Source: Sporosarcina quadrami (GTDB lineage Bacteria; Bacillota; Bacilli; Bacillales_A; Planococcaceae). From it: DNA of 64,000 nt. The DNA lies in assembly GCF_014836615.1 (NCBI RefSeq), contig NZ_JACSQN010000004.1, positions 186,001-250,000 on the forward strand, read 5' to 3'. Positions 7,936-16,060 of the stretch are shown piece by piece; the first letter of the stretch is position 1, and each line of letters begins with the position of its first letter. The notes under the pieces are model-generated. The model saw nothing but the letters and a program-made list of their open reading frames with translations, did not search any database and had not been told where the DNA came from. Position numbers and translations under genes: made by a program.

Positions 7936-9555
7936 TCACTCCGACTTCTTTTCAACCTTCTGCATCGTTGCCATTTTATCTCCGGCAGACACAAGTGGGA
8001 TTACTCTTAGGAAGATTGCGAAGATGATAGCAATCACCATGATGACGCCGCCCCAGAAGAAGGCGGTAGTCAATGCATTTGCGAAAACATCTTTCACAGT
8101 CACCACAAGCTGATCAGCTACCGATTGGATCTCAACAGGCAAACTGTTTTGCAGCTGTTCCAATCGCGGTTGGTCGAGCAATATTTCAGGGTTCATCAGT
8201 TCACCGACTTGTTTTGCATGTTCAGGGGGAAGCTTCGTGGATGCATCCATATCACCTGAACTGAATGCCGCTTTCATACCTGAAACCATTTTCGAACTCA
8301 TCACCGCCCCTAGAATACCGATACCCATCGTATTTCCAAGTGAACGGAAAAGTTGAGATGACGCGGATGCCACTCCAAGTTGACGTAGGCTCACTGCATT
8401 TTGGACCGTTAACGAGAATACCGGCATACTCGCTCCGAGTCCAAGACCGACAATACATAAGTAGCTGATCATTATATAGATCGGCGTATCGATTGTGATA
8501 AAACTAAGCAAGAAGATTCCAAGTGCGGTAATACTCAGACCGACAATCGCCAAGCCTTTGTACTTCCCAGTTTTCGTCATAAATGCACCAGCAAATGTCG
8601 TCGCAAACACCATGACAATCGACATCGGCATCATAATATACCCCGAGCCGCTTGGTGAAATCCCCTTGACTCCCTGAATGAAGAACGGTGCATAAATCAT
8701 GACACCCATCATTCCCATCCCTAATAGGAACCCGGCAATATTGGACACTGTCACAATATCATTTTTAAAGAGCGAAAGCGGCAGCACAGGCGTCTTCACT
8801 TTCGTTTCTGTAATCATGAATGCAATCAAAGCGACGACTGTCAAGCCGAATAAACCGATGATTTGCCATGAATCCCATGAATATTTCCCAGCACCTTCAC
8901 CTGCTAAACTGAATGCCATCAGCAAAGCAACAATTGTCACCGTTAAGAAGAAGGAGCCGAAATAGTCGATTGTTTCTCCTTCTCTGCGAGGTACTTTCGG
9001 GAATAGTTTGAAAATCATCGCAAACGCCAGTATACCTAGCGGTAAGAAAATCCAGAAGACCCAGCGCCAGTCAAGATTATCGACGATGAAACCGCCCATT
9101 AATGGTCCAAGCACACTCGCAATTCCAAAAATACCACTCATCGCCCCCGTCCACTTTGCACGTTCCCTCGGCAAATATAAGTCACCGACGGCCGTGAATG
9201 CTGTCGACATAATCATACCGCCACCAATTCCCGTAATACCGCGGAAGATGATAAGTTGAAAAATGTCTTGAGAAAACCCTGACAATAAAGCACCGACCAT
9301 AAAAAATCCAATACCCGCAAGCAAAAATGGTTTTCTACCGTATATATCCGATAGTTTACCAACGAGAATAGTCGCAACCGCCATCGTCAACAGGTAAATT
9401 GTAATGACCCAAGTGTAATAGTCCATGCCGCCGAGTTTCGCGATGATTCTCGGCATCGCCACTCCAATGATTGTCTGATTGATGGCCGAGAAAAACATCG
9501 CCGTCATGATAGCAATCATAATGGTCACTTTCTGTTTGTTCGTTAAATCATTCAT
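7936..9555 (-). CDS. DHA2-family (EmrB/QacA) multidrug efflux MFS transporter
   Basis: This 539-residue protein has about 14 hydrophobic segments. MFS motif A is seen as GKLSDIYGRKPFLLAG (61-76), the DHA motif C region as GIFGIASVLGPLMGGFI, and WRWVFWIFLPLG is typical of EmrB/QacA proteins. It should export hydrophobic drugs or dyes using the proton gradient. It overlaps the upstream MarR gene by 4 bp and is expected to share its promoter and repression. Substrates cannot be read from sequence. Confidence 0.92.
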   Translation of the reverse strand: MNDLTNKQKVTIMIAIMTAMFFSAINQTIIGVAMPRIIAKLGGMDYYTWVITIYLLTMAVATILVGKLSDIYGRKPFLLAGIGFFMVGALLSGFSQDIFQLIIFRGITGIGGGMIMSTAFTAVGDLYLPRERAKWTGAMSGIFGIASVLGPLMGGFIVDNLDWRWVFWIFLPLGILAFAMIFKLFPKVPRREGETIDYFGSFFLTVTIVALLMAFSLAGEGAGKYSWDSWQIIGLFGLTVVALIAFMITETKVKTPVLPLSLFKNDIVTVSNIAGFLLGMGMMGVMIYAPFFIQGVKGISPSGSGYIMMPMSIVMVFATTFAGAFMTKTGKYKGLAIVGLSITALGIFLLSFITIDTPIYIMISYLCIVGLGLGASMPVFSLTVQNAVSLRQLGVASASSQLFRSLGNTMGIGILGAVMSSKMVSGMKAAFSSGDMDASTKLPPEHAKQVGELMNPEILLDQPRLEQLQNSLPVEIQSVADQLVVTVKDVFANALTTAFFWGGVIMVIAIIFAIFLRVIPLVSAGDKMATMQKVEKKSE

Positions 9556-10013
9556 TTCAAGTCACCCTTTCGAATCGTTGAAATTTTAGCTTCAGCTTGT
9601 GCAAACGTATCGATTAAGTGATTCAGATCGTTTTCTGTTAGATGGCTGAAAATGTCTTTCATCGTTTTCCTTCCTTCGAGACGCAACGTATCCATTGTGG
9701 CGCGTCCTTTTTCAGTCAACTTTAAATAAACAACACGACGGTCGTGCTCATCCTTCTCGCGTTCTACGTAACCATGCTCAATCAATTTATCCGAAGCGAT
9801 TGTAACTGCGCCTGGTGTTAGTTGGAGTGCTTCCGCCAACTCTGACATTCGCGTTAGTCCTCTTCGTTCCAACATGAAAACAAGATACGATTGTGAGCCC
9901 GGAAAATGCTTTTCAAATACTTTTGTCCATACATGACTCATGCTTCGCGTCACTTGCCAAAACAGCTCTTCAAACTGCGAAAACAACTCTTTTTCTTCTT
10001 TCATTTCATTCAC
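9552..10013 (-). CDS. MarR family transcriptional regulator
   Basis: The 153-residue winged helix-turn-helix protein contains MSELAEALQLTPGAVTIASD as recognition region (about 75-95) and the wing DEHDRRVVYLKLTEKG, both typical of MarR. It is the first gene of a two-gene operon with the efflux pump, an arrangement that usually means repression of both genes, relieved by a drug or phenolic ligand. A consensus promoter with two near-palindromic boxes lies just upstream (10023-10090). Confidence 0.9.
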   Translation of the reverse strand: MNEMKEEKELFSQFEELFWQVTRSMSHVWTKVFEKHFPGSQSYLVFMLERRGLTRMSELAEALQLTPGAVTIASDKLIEHGYVEREKDEHDRRVVYLKLTEKGRATMDTLRLEGRKTMKDIFSHLTENDLNHLIDTFAQAEAKISTIRKGDLK

Positions 10014-10022
10014 CTCATTTAC

Positions 10023-10051
10023 TTTAGTTGCTAAATACTTTAACCGCTAAA
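10023..10051 (-). promoter_or_regulatory. Probable MarR operator (two boxes)
   Basis: TTTAGTTGCTAAA (10023-10035, a perfect 5+3+5 inverted repeat) and TTTAACCGCTAAA (10039-10051, one mismatch) are spaced 16 bp start to start, between the promoter -10 and the marR start. This is where a repressor would block elongation or initiation. Confidence 0.6.
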
Positions 10052-10061
10052 CCATTTATTT

Positions 10062-10090
10062 AGTATAGATAGCTATTTGTTATTTGTCAA
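10062..10090 (-). promoter_or_regulatory. Consensus SigA promoter of marR-efflux operon
   Basis: On the minus strand a perfect TTGACA (10085-10090) and TATACT (10062-10067) are separated by exactly 17 bp, about 50 bp upstream of the marR start. Confidence 0.85.
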
Positions 10091-10173
10091 AGAGGTGAAC
10101 TCAGATTTAATAATGCTTATCGAGGGTATTCTAATTAGGATATTGCATGTAATGAGCGGGAGGGTGAACGGAC

Positions 10174-10761
10174 TTGTTCGGATTAGCAGATTTGGGAGCT
10201 CTTATCGTTTCGGGGTTTATCATCTTGCCTGTCGTCATTTTCATACGTGAAATGGGTTATTTAATTGTCAGCTGGCTTTTTGGGGTCATTAAACCGAGGA
10301 TAACCATCGGCTCTGGACCTCGACTTTTTACAATTGGCATATTCGATGTACGGAAATACTACCATCTGTATAGTTGGTTTTCATATGATGACTTGAAGCA
10401 GAAAAGTAATTTTGCCTATATTTGCATATATGCTGGTCCAATCCTTGCAAACTTGACTATTTCCATTGTCATTAATGCATTAATCGCTAACGGACTCGTT
10501 GGCAACTTTGAGACATTTTGGAATCGGTTCGTATTTTACGGGTTTTATTATGTACTGCTAGATGCAATCCCGATGATCATGGTCGGTGGTAAACCGAATA
10601 ACGGCATGATTATTTATGAGATGCTCCGTTATGGTAAACGGGTCGATCATAATGACGAGCCCTTTTTACCTTCTACCACTGAGATTGAGGAAGAATATGA
10701 AAAAGAGATGGAACAAATCAAAGAAAAGAAAATTGAACGAGATTCAGAAAAAAACGATTAA
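10174..10761 (+). CDS. Membrane protein resembling a catalytically dead M50 peptidase
   Basis: This 195-residue protein has four hydrophobic segments and an acidic/lysine-rich cytoplasmic tail (about 165-195). The overall pattern follows M50 site-2-protease-like proteins: helix 1 has FIREMGYLIVSWLFG where active members have HExGHxxxAxxFG, then YAGPILANL (M50: aGPxaN), then DAIPMIMVGGKPNNG (M50: NLxPxxPLDGG). Both zinc-binding histidines are replaced by R and Y, so protease activity is unlikely. TTG at 10174 is preceded by GGGAGGGTG. The function is unknown. Confidence 0.65.
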   Translation: MFGLADLGALIVSGFIILPVVIFIREMGYLIVSWLFGVIKPRITIGSGPRLFTIGIFDVRKYYHLYSWFSYDDLKQKSNFAYICIYAGPILANLTISIVINALIANGLVGNFETFWNRFVFYGFYYVLLDAIPMIMVGGKPNNGMIIYEMLRYGKRVDHNDEPFLPSTTEIEEEYEKEMEQIKEKKIERDSEKND

Positions 10762-10806
10762 GCAATTTTACTGATTCTGATGCATGCCTTCCTCGCCATT
10801 GTAAAT

Positions 10807-10831
10807 ACTATCCCTGAACAGGAGGGATAGT
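10807..10831 (+). promoter_or_regulatory. Hairpin covering the ribosome binding site of the CMD gene
   Basis: A perfect 8-bp stem ACTATCCC (10807-10814) / GGGATAGT (10824-10831) has the Shine-Dalgarno GGAGGG (10821-10826) partly in its 3' arm, and the TTG start is 1 nt further on. There is no T run, so it is not an obvious terminator. Confidence 0.5.
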
Positions 10832-10832
10832 A

Positions 10833-11183
10833 TTGGAAGAAATCACCTACACAGAAGTCGTTTTACAAGAATACAAAGTTGGTATGGGTACGTTTGCAGA
10901 GAAATTGCCGGAAGTAGCAAAAGCGTTTATTACTTTTACGGAAGCTTGTTTTGAAGAGGGAACCGTTTCTCAAAAGCACAAACACCTTATTGCACTCGCT
11001 GTCAGCATCTACGCTCATAACGAATATTGTATTGTTTTCCATACAAAGGGTTGTTTAGACGCTGGATGCACGGAAGAAGAAATGATCGAAGCAATTGGCG
11101 TTGCTGCAGCTTTGGGTGGAGGATCCGCGATGAGTCAGGGCGTTACCGTATGGCAAGATGCACTTGAAGATTTTACAGAATAA
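10833..11183 (+). CDS. Carboxymuconolactone decarboxylase/AhpD-like protein
   Basis: The 116-residue protein matches the CMD fold: KHKHLIALAVSIYAHNEYCIVFHTKG followed (in pieces) by GCTEEEMIEAIGVAAALGGGSAM. AhpD-type members use CxxC-xxx-H; here the first cysteine is N, giving N-E-Y-C-IVF-H, so only one active-site cysteine plus the histidine remain and a classic disulfide-reductase role is doubtful. The TTG start at 10833 lies behind a strong but hairpin-embedded Shine-Dalgarno. Confidence 0.82.
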   Translation: MEEITYTEVVLQEYKVGMGTFAEKLPEVAKAFITFTEACFEEGTVSQKHKHLIALAVSIYAHNEYCIVFHTKGCLDAGCTEEEMIEAIGVAAALGGGSAMSQGVTVWQDALEDFTE

Positions 11184-11186
11184 CGA

Positions 11187-11216
11187 CGAACAGCCACCTA
11201 TATAGGTGGCTGTTCG
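11187..11216. terminator. Bidirectional hairpin between CMD and DUF378 genes
   Basis: A 14-bp perfect stem CGAACAGCCACCTA / TAGGTGGCTGTTCG with a 2-nt loop lies between convergent genes. The flanking T content is only moderate. Confidence 0.75.
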
Positions 11217-11227
11217 ATTGCTTACTC

Positions 11228-11563
11228 TTACTTCAAATTATTCCTTCTGCGCTCTGCTTTTCTTCTCGCGATTTCGCGTTCTTTCTCAAAATCCGTTTCT
11301 TCACCAAACTCCGTGCTCATGTCTGTACGTGTGAAACGGGAAGGACCGGTCGTTACCCCATCCATTTCTTCATTCGGTTTAAACAACAAGCCGAGACATA
11401 CCAGACCACTTATCCCTACAAGTGCATAAACGATTCTAGATAGTAAAGCTCCTTGTCCTCCAAACAGAGTGGCGACGAGGTCAAACTGGAAGAACCCGAT
11501 AAGACCCCAATTTAACGCGCCAATAATAACTAAAGCTAATCCGATCCTTGAAATCGTACTCAT
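11228..11563 (-). CDS. DUF378 family membrane protein
   Basis: This small (111-residue) membrane protein has two transmembrane helices. The first contains ALVIIGALNWGLIGFF, the conserved DUF378 signature; a glycine-rich loop and a second helix (about 46-64) follow. The tail is charged, with RRKAERRRN at its end. ATG at 11563 is chosen because GGAGGAG lies 7 nt upstream; the frame is open further upstream but has no such site. The role is unknown. Confidence 0.8.
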   Translation of the reverse strand: MSTISRIGLALVIIGALNWGLIGFFQFDLVATLFGGQGALLSRIVYALVGISGLVCLGLLFKPNEEMDGVTTGPSRFTRTDMSTEFGEETDFEKEREIARRKAERRRNNLK

Positions 11564-11861
11564 GTACGAACTCCTCCTTCGGTTAATGTGATTTTGAATC
11601 TTCATTACCGCAGACACTTGATGAGTTCTTATGTGCTGTCCATTGCAAAGAACAACTTATAATCCCTTATAGCGCTTGACGATAATTGTATCGATTCGTA
11701 CTTATCATTTGCTAAAACGCCGGTTTAATACATAGCCATTAATCAGGAGAGTGGATCAAAACAGGTTATTTTTAGCCTGAGCATTTAATTTTCCCAGAGA
11801 CTTACAGTAACGACTTTTTTATGCTACGATAACTGTAAAGCTTATCCAATTTAGAAAGGAA

Positions 11862-12650
11862 GTGATTCCACTGAAAAACTTACCTGAATCCATGCAAATT
11901 CAACTGTTGCAAGAGATGCTTGATGGTAGCCAAGTAGCAGCACTCGTAACTGATCCCAATCAAGAAGATCATCCAATTATCTTTGCAAATAAAACGTTTG
12001 AAACATTGACTGGCTATCCAATGTCTGAAACACTTGGGCGAAACTGCAGGTTTTTACAAGGAGAAGATACAGATCCTGTTGCAGTTAATAAAATAAGGAC
12101 TGCCATTCATGACAAGCAACCGGTTGTTGTCACACTGAAAAATTACAAAAAAGATGGTACGATGTTTTGGAACCATCTATTCATTAAACCATTAGAAATT
12201 GAAGGCAAGCTGTTCTTCATTGGTACACAAACTAACGTGACGTTAGAGCATAAACAAAAAAGGTTGATTACAGAGAAAGAAAAAGAGATCGAACAACTTA
12301 TCTTGCCTATTTTAATGCTTCATAATGGTGTTGCCGCTGTCTCACTAATTGGCAAAATGACTGAAGAACGCATTAATCTTTTATCAATAGGCTTAAGTGA
12401 ATTTGTCCAAAAACGCCATATAGACTATATGATCATCGATATCACGGGAATTCGCTGGGATGAGGAAACTCCTTTGACTACTTTCCAATCTGTACATAGC
12501 GTATTACAATTAATGGGCACTGAATTATTTATAACTGGCGTGACACCTCAAATTGCTCAAGCATTGACAGCTATGGGCGAGTCAACTGAGCGGTTGCTAA
12601 CATTCGCAACTCTTCAACAAGCTTTGGAAAGAATCACTAAGAATACGTGA
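11862..12650 (+). CDS. ytvA: LOV-STAS blue-light sensor, YtvA-like
   Basis: This 262-residue protein has a LOV-type PAS domain (about 20-125) with the canonical GRNCRFLQG. Cys62, the residue that forms the flavin adduct, falls at the same number as in B. subtilis YtvA. Further flavin-contact motifs (KNYKKDGTMFWN, FFIGTQTNVT) are present, and a C-terminal STAS domain (about 148-258) begins at LILPILMLHNGV. In B. subtilis YtvA feeds blue light into the stressosome and SigB; the same role is inferred. The start is taken as GTG at 11862; the site AAGGAAGTGA is so close that the in-frame CTG at 11871 cannot be excluded. Confidence 0.9.
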   Translation: MIPLKNLPESMQIQLLQEMLDGSQVAALVTDPNQEDHPIIFANKTFETLTGYPMSETLGRNCRFLQGEDTDPVAVNKIRTAIHDKQPVVVTLKNYKKDGTMFWNHLFIKPLEIEGKLFFIGTQTNVTLEHKQKRLITEKEKEIEQLILPILMLHNGVAAVSLIGKMTEERINLLSIGLSEFVQKRHIDYMIIDITGIRWDEETPLTTFQSVHSVLQLMGTELFITGVTPQIAQALTAMGESTERLLTFATLQQALERITKNT

Positions 12651-12679
12651 TTGATTTAACATGTAAGGAGATGTATGAA

Positions 12680-13381
12680 GTGAAGTACGACGTATTTTTG
12701 TTTGACCTAGATGATACATTAATGGATTTTGGAGAAACTGAAAAGAACGCGTTTACGAACGTATTTACAACGAATGGACTGCCAAATGGCTTGGCAGAGT
12801 ACAGAGCTACATACCGTGCAATCAGTACCGTTTTGTGGGAAGATCTCGAACAAGGCAGGACGACACTCGCCGACTTGAAGACGGAGCGGTTCAGACGTCT
12901 GTTCCTTGAGCACGGATTGGATATCGATGCAGAAGTATTTGGACAGACGTACCTCGATAATCTTGGAAAAGAAGTCCACTTAATCGAAGGGGCTGCTGAA
13001 GTTATTAATAGCCTATCAGGAAATCGAATTGCACTTCTCACGAATGGATTTAATGACGTACAACTCGCTCGTATGGCTGGTTCTGGTCTTGCAGATAAAT
13101 TTGAAGCCATTTTCACATCTGAAGCAATTGGCTACCAAAAGCCGCAACCGGAAATCTTTGAACATGTCTTCCGCCAAATGGAGCTTTCAGACAAATCACG
13201 TGTTTTAATGATTGGCGACTCTTTATCGTCCGATATTCAAGGTGGGAACAACTTTGGCATCGATACATGCTGGTATAATCCGCGCCGTAAACCGAATACG
13301 AGTAAAGAGATTCCTACATATGAAATTCATAACTGGAATGAATTTCAATTGATAAGCAAACAAACGGTCACGTCCGATTAA
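12680..13381 (+). CDS. HAD-family YjjG/YfnB-type nucleotidase
   Basis: The 233-residue haloacid-dehalogenase phosphatase has motif I FDLDDTLMDF (about residues 7-16), motif II LLTNG, the motif III lysine in GYQKPQPEIF and motif IV MIGDSLSSDIQGG. The cap is helical. Length and spacing fit the YjjG/YfnB subfamily, which removes phosphate from pyrimidine or non-canonical nucleoside monophosphates. GTG at 12680 is chosen because AAGGAG (12665-12670) is 9 nt upstream; in-frame ATG at 12671 directly abuts that site. Confidence 0.87.
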   Translation: MKYDVFLFDLDDTLMDFGETEKNAFTNVFTTNGLPNGLAEYRATYRAISTVLWEDLEQGRTTLADLKTERFRRLFLEHGLDIDAEVFGQTYLDNLGKEVHLIEGAAEVINSLSGNRIALLTNGFNDVQLARMAGSGLADKFEAIFTSEAIGYQKPQPEIFEHVFRQMELSDKSRVLMIGDSLSSDIQGGNNFGIDTCWYNPRRKPNTSKEIPTYEIHNWNEFQLISKQTVTSD

Positions 13382-13400
13382 CTGGATATGACCGTTTTTC
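13362..13400 (+). terminator. Terminator overlapping the end of the HAD gene
   Basis: A 9-bp stem AAACGGTCA / TGACCGTTT is followed by TTCATC. Its 5' arm lies inside the last codons of the HAD gene. Confidence 0.8.
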
Positions 13401-13407
13401 ATCAGTT

Positions 13408-14436
13408 TCACGTAAAATATTCGATTTTCGCATTTGGGAAAAATTTCTCCACATAACCGAATAAGAATTCCTTAATTTCATCTTCTTCGTCCTTCTGATA
13501 AATATATTTGCCGATACCGTATTTACCCCATTTATAGCGCCTTTTCTCTTCATCTAACTCAAGCTTTGTTTTTGGATAATTCTTTTCGATAACTCGTTTT
13601 GCAGGCTTCGTGAACCGGTGTTGAATGAATTCGAACGTAATGTCATCCCGTGCATCCTTCGGCAACTCCTCGTCCAACCGTTCAAACAGATGATGGTACC
13701 CTTCTTGCCAGTCGTCATGCAAATAAATCGGCGCGACAATAAAGCCAAGTGGATATCCCGCTCTTGCCACCTTCCCCGCTGCCTCTATCCGTTTATCGAG
13801 CGGTGATGTACCTGGCTCAAAGTTTTTGATGACATAATCAGCATTTACACTAAATCTAAAACGCGTATTCCCATTGTGCTTCGCGTCCAGCAGATGGTCC
13901 ACGAAATGGAATTTCGTCACAAATCGTAATCTGCCGAGCTCCGTCTGTCCGATATGCTCAATCGCCCGTTTTAACGTATGCGTCAGATGATCAATGCCTA
14001 CAATATCCGAAGTACAGGCCGCCTCAAATCGCGTAATTTCAGGCGCTCGTTCCTCAATATAGCGATCAGCCGCCTCAAATATTTCCTCCACATTCACATA
14101 CGTGCGGATATATGGCTTCGTACCCATCGTCGTCTGCAAATAGCAGTAATGGCAGTGCCCCATGCACCCCGTCGCAAGCGGAATCGCATACTCTGCGGAA
14201 GGTTTCGACGTCTCAAACTTCAACGTTTTTCTTAAACCTACAACTAACGTCGACTTCGCAATCCTGTATTTTTGCGCATCCGTCTCACCAGGCAAATCCC
14301 GAATCTGGTTATGTGAAGTCGTAAAGCGTATTTCAATTCCCATTTTCTCAAACTTCTCATGCAGTTCCTTCCCTAACGGATAATCAAGCGCATTCGGTTC
14401 AAAATAAACTAACTGTGGCACGAACGGTTTGTTCAT
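13408..14436 (-). CDS. splB: Spore photoproduct lyase (radical SAM)
   Basis: The enzyme repairs the thymine dimer 5-thyminyl-5,6-dihydrothymine in germinating spores, using a 4Fe-4S cluster and S-adenosylmethionine. Length is 342 residues, equal to B. subtilis SplB. The cluster motif CMGHCHYC gives Cys91, Cys95 and Cys98, and Cys141 (EAACTSD) is the conserved hydrogen-donor cysteine. FEPxALDYPLG at the N-terminus is typical. No full splA precedes it, only a short coupled leader ORF (14433-14468). Its presence argues that the host forms endospores. Confidence 0.95.
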   Translation of the reverse strand: MNKPFVPQLVYFEPNALDYPLGKELHEKFEKMGIEIRFTTSHNQIRDLPGETDAQKYRIAKSTLVVGLRKTLKFETSKPSAEYAIPLATGCMGHCHYCYLQTTMGTKPYIRTYVNVEEIFEAADRYIEERAPEITRFEAACTSDIVGIDHLTHTLKRAIEHIGQTELGRLRFVTKFHFVDHLLDAKHNGNTRFRFSVNADYVIKNFEPGTSPLDKRIEAAGKVARAGYPLGFIVAPIYLHDDWQEGYHHLFERLDEELPKDARDDITFEFIQHRFTKPAKRVIEKNYPKTKLELDEEKRRYKWGKYGIGKYIYQKDEEDEIKEFLFGYVEKFFPNAKIEYFT

Positions 14437-14468
14437 ACGGCCATCGACCTTTTTATATAAATTTTCAT
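14433..14468 (-). CDS. Short leader ORF coupled to splB
   Basis: Eleven codons (MKIYIKRSMAV) start at an ATG with AAAAGGTGAGC upstream, a better ribosome site than that of splB itself. Its TGA overlaps the splB ATG as ATGA, the classical arrangement for translational coupling. In B. subtilis splA occupies this place, but the peptide is far too short to be SplA. It could also be fortuitous. Confidence 0.4.
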   Translation of the reverse strand: MKIYIKRSMAV

Positions 14469-14555
14469 AAGCTCACCTTTTCCTTTTAGCTTAGCTTGTC
14501 TAAAAGGCTCGGAATTATGAACTTGGATATTTTTATTAGTTTTTGCGAAAATCTC

Positions 14556-14586
14556 TTGCCCCTTACGTTACGGAAGGTCCTATAAT
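14556..14586 (+). promoter_or_regulatory. MerR-type promoter with operator in a 19-bp spacer
   Basis: TTGCCC (14556-14561) and a perfect TATAAT (14581-14586) are separated by 19 bp, the over-long spacing typical of MerR-regulated promoters. The spacer holds CCTTACGTTACGGAAGG, a dyad with 7 of 8 pairs matching. The expected transcript start near 14593 lies only about 20 nt upstream of the MerR start codon. Confidence 0.75.
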
Positions 14587-14615
14587 GGATGAAACGTGAG
14601 GAGTTGAGTTCTGTT

Positions 14616-15362
14616 ATGTATTCGATTGGAAAAGTCGCCGCCATGAGTAATGTGACCGTTCGAACATTGCGTTATTATGATGAAATCGGCTTATTGCCTG
14701 CCGAAAAGAACGCACAAGGTCATCGATTTTACTCAGACATAGATATTTCAAAGCTTCATTATATCCTGACATTACGGGATATAGGATTGCCACTCGAGTC
14801 GATCCAAAAAGCTCTAACTGGAAGAGAGGTGAATGTTCATGATGTCCTCGAAATGCGCTTGAAAATGATTCAATCGGAAATGAAACAATTAAAAAAAATG
14901 GAAGCCTCCATCACATCCTTAATGGTGCTTGCTGAAGTGGAGCAGTCAACCGACTGGGAATCAGTCTTCGCTACATTTTATACGTTTCCGAACAATCGGG
15001 ATGCACTGAAAAGTCTATGGGGCCATCATTTTTCCGAAGAAGAAATAGAAACACTACTCGATCTTCCTCACTTAGGTGGAGGAGGTGAATTGACAGACAC
15101 AACAGTCGACCTTCTAAAGGATGTACGCGCAAACTTGCATATGGATCCTGCAAGTGAAACTGCACAACAGTTGGCGAAGCGATGGGTTACATGGGTGGAA
15201 GACATGTATGAAGGTAATTCCGAACTTTCCAATAAAGTATGGAAGACAAGTCAACACGAGGAAGCTGTAGGCTTTTATCAGTTTGAGAAAGAGCTGGTTG
15301 CGTTTATTGAACAAGCCATAACGTATTATTATGAATCACAACTCAAGGACAACATGCCATGA
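14616..15362 (+). CDS. MerR family transcriptional regulator
   Basis: The N-terminal winged helix starts YSIGKVAAMSNVTVRTLRYY and continues DEIGLLPAEKNAQGHRFYSD, characteristic of MerR. A coiled-coil dimer helix at about 75-105 and a roughly 140-residue C-terminal effector domain resembling TipAS-type modules follow. ATG at 14616 is chosen since GTGAGGAG lies upstream and the promoter would start transcription after the earlier in-frame ATG at 14589. It overlaps the next gene by 4 bp; that membrane protein is the likely co-regulated target. The ligand is unknown. Confidence 0.9.
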   Translation: MYSIGKVAAMSNVTVRTLRYYDEIGLLPAEKNAQGHRFYSDIDISKLHYILTLRDIGLPLESIQKALTGREVNVHDVLEMRLKMIQSEMKQLKKMEASITSLMVLAEVEQSTDWESVFATFYTFPNNRDALKSLWGHHFSEEEIETLLDLPHLGGGGELTDTTVDLLKDVRANLHMDPASETAQQLAKRWVTWVEDMYEGNSELSNKVWKTSQHEEAVGFYQFEKELVAFIEQAITYYYESQLKDNMP

Positions 15363-16018
15363 AGAAATTAATATTGTTCGACCTCATCTTCTATATGACG
15401 TTACCTTTTTTGTTGTGGAATTATGCTCGGGAGCCTTTCGGAGATTATTACGCCATGCTGTTATCGACTGTTCCGGGGCTAATCTATACAATATATCGCT
15501 TTTACCGTGAACGGCAATTTAACATCGCCGGCCTCTTCATCATTTTTTCGCTTATCCTAGGTACAACCGTAAGTGTACTGTCTGGTAATGCGGAGAGGTT
15601 ATTGTGGAATCAAGTCTATCTCGGATACGGATATGCAGTCATTTATGGTCTATCCGTTTTATTCCGCAAACCTTTCGCCTTGTATTTTGCGGTGGACTTT
15701 ATGTATTTGCAAGGCTATCCACGCAAAGACAGCACAATATTGTTCTCATCAAAAGGAATTTTCGTCTGGTATCAGCTATTGACGATACTTATCTGCATTC
15801 GAGGTATTTTCCAAAGCTCGCTGAAAGCCTGGCTTCTTAACATATATGGTGTAGACGGATATGGACAGATGTTAGTGTATATGCAGGTCAGTGGGTGGGT
15901 TTTCGGAGGTTTGATTACCGGCGGTTATTTCCTTATTGGTTTTATCGTGAAGAGCTATGTGAGAAAGCATTATGGTGAGGATGTTTCGACGAATCCGCCG
16001 ATTGGGGTAAATGAATAA
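15359..16018 (+). CDS. VC0807-like integral membrane protein
   Basis: This 219-residue protein has about six transmembrane segments, beginning with DLIFYMTLPFLLWNYAR and including PGLIYTIYRFYRERQFNIAG, the layout of the VC0807 family (function unknown, sometimes septation- or transport-like). ATGA overlap with the MerR gene indicates one transcription unit, so it is probably induced by the MerR ligand. Confidence 0.7.
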   Translation: MKKLILFDLIFYMTLPFLLWNYAREPFGDYYAMLLSTVPGLIYTIYRFYRERQFNIAGLFIIFSLILGTTVSVLSGNAERLLWNQVYLGYGYAVIYGLSVLFRKPFALYFAVDFMYLQGYPRKDSTILFSSKGIFVWYQLLTILICIRGIFQSSLKAWLLNIYGVDGYGQMLVYMQVSGWVFGGLITGGYFLIGFIVKSYVRKHYGEDVSTNPPIGVNE

Positions 16019-16054
16019 TAGACAGTTCTGCATGACCGAACTGTCTATTTCTGT
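16017..16054. terminator. Bidirectional terminator between VC0807-like and DUF5694 genes
   Basis: The 12-bp stem AATAGACAGTTC / GAACTGTCTATT with a 9-nt loop is flanked by TCTGTT. It shares 15 identical bases (ATGACCGAACTGTCT) with the hairpin at 20224-20253. Confidence 0.8.
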
Positions 16055-16060
16055 TGGAGT

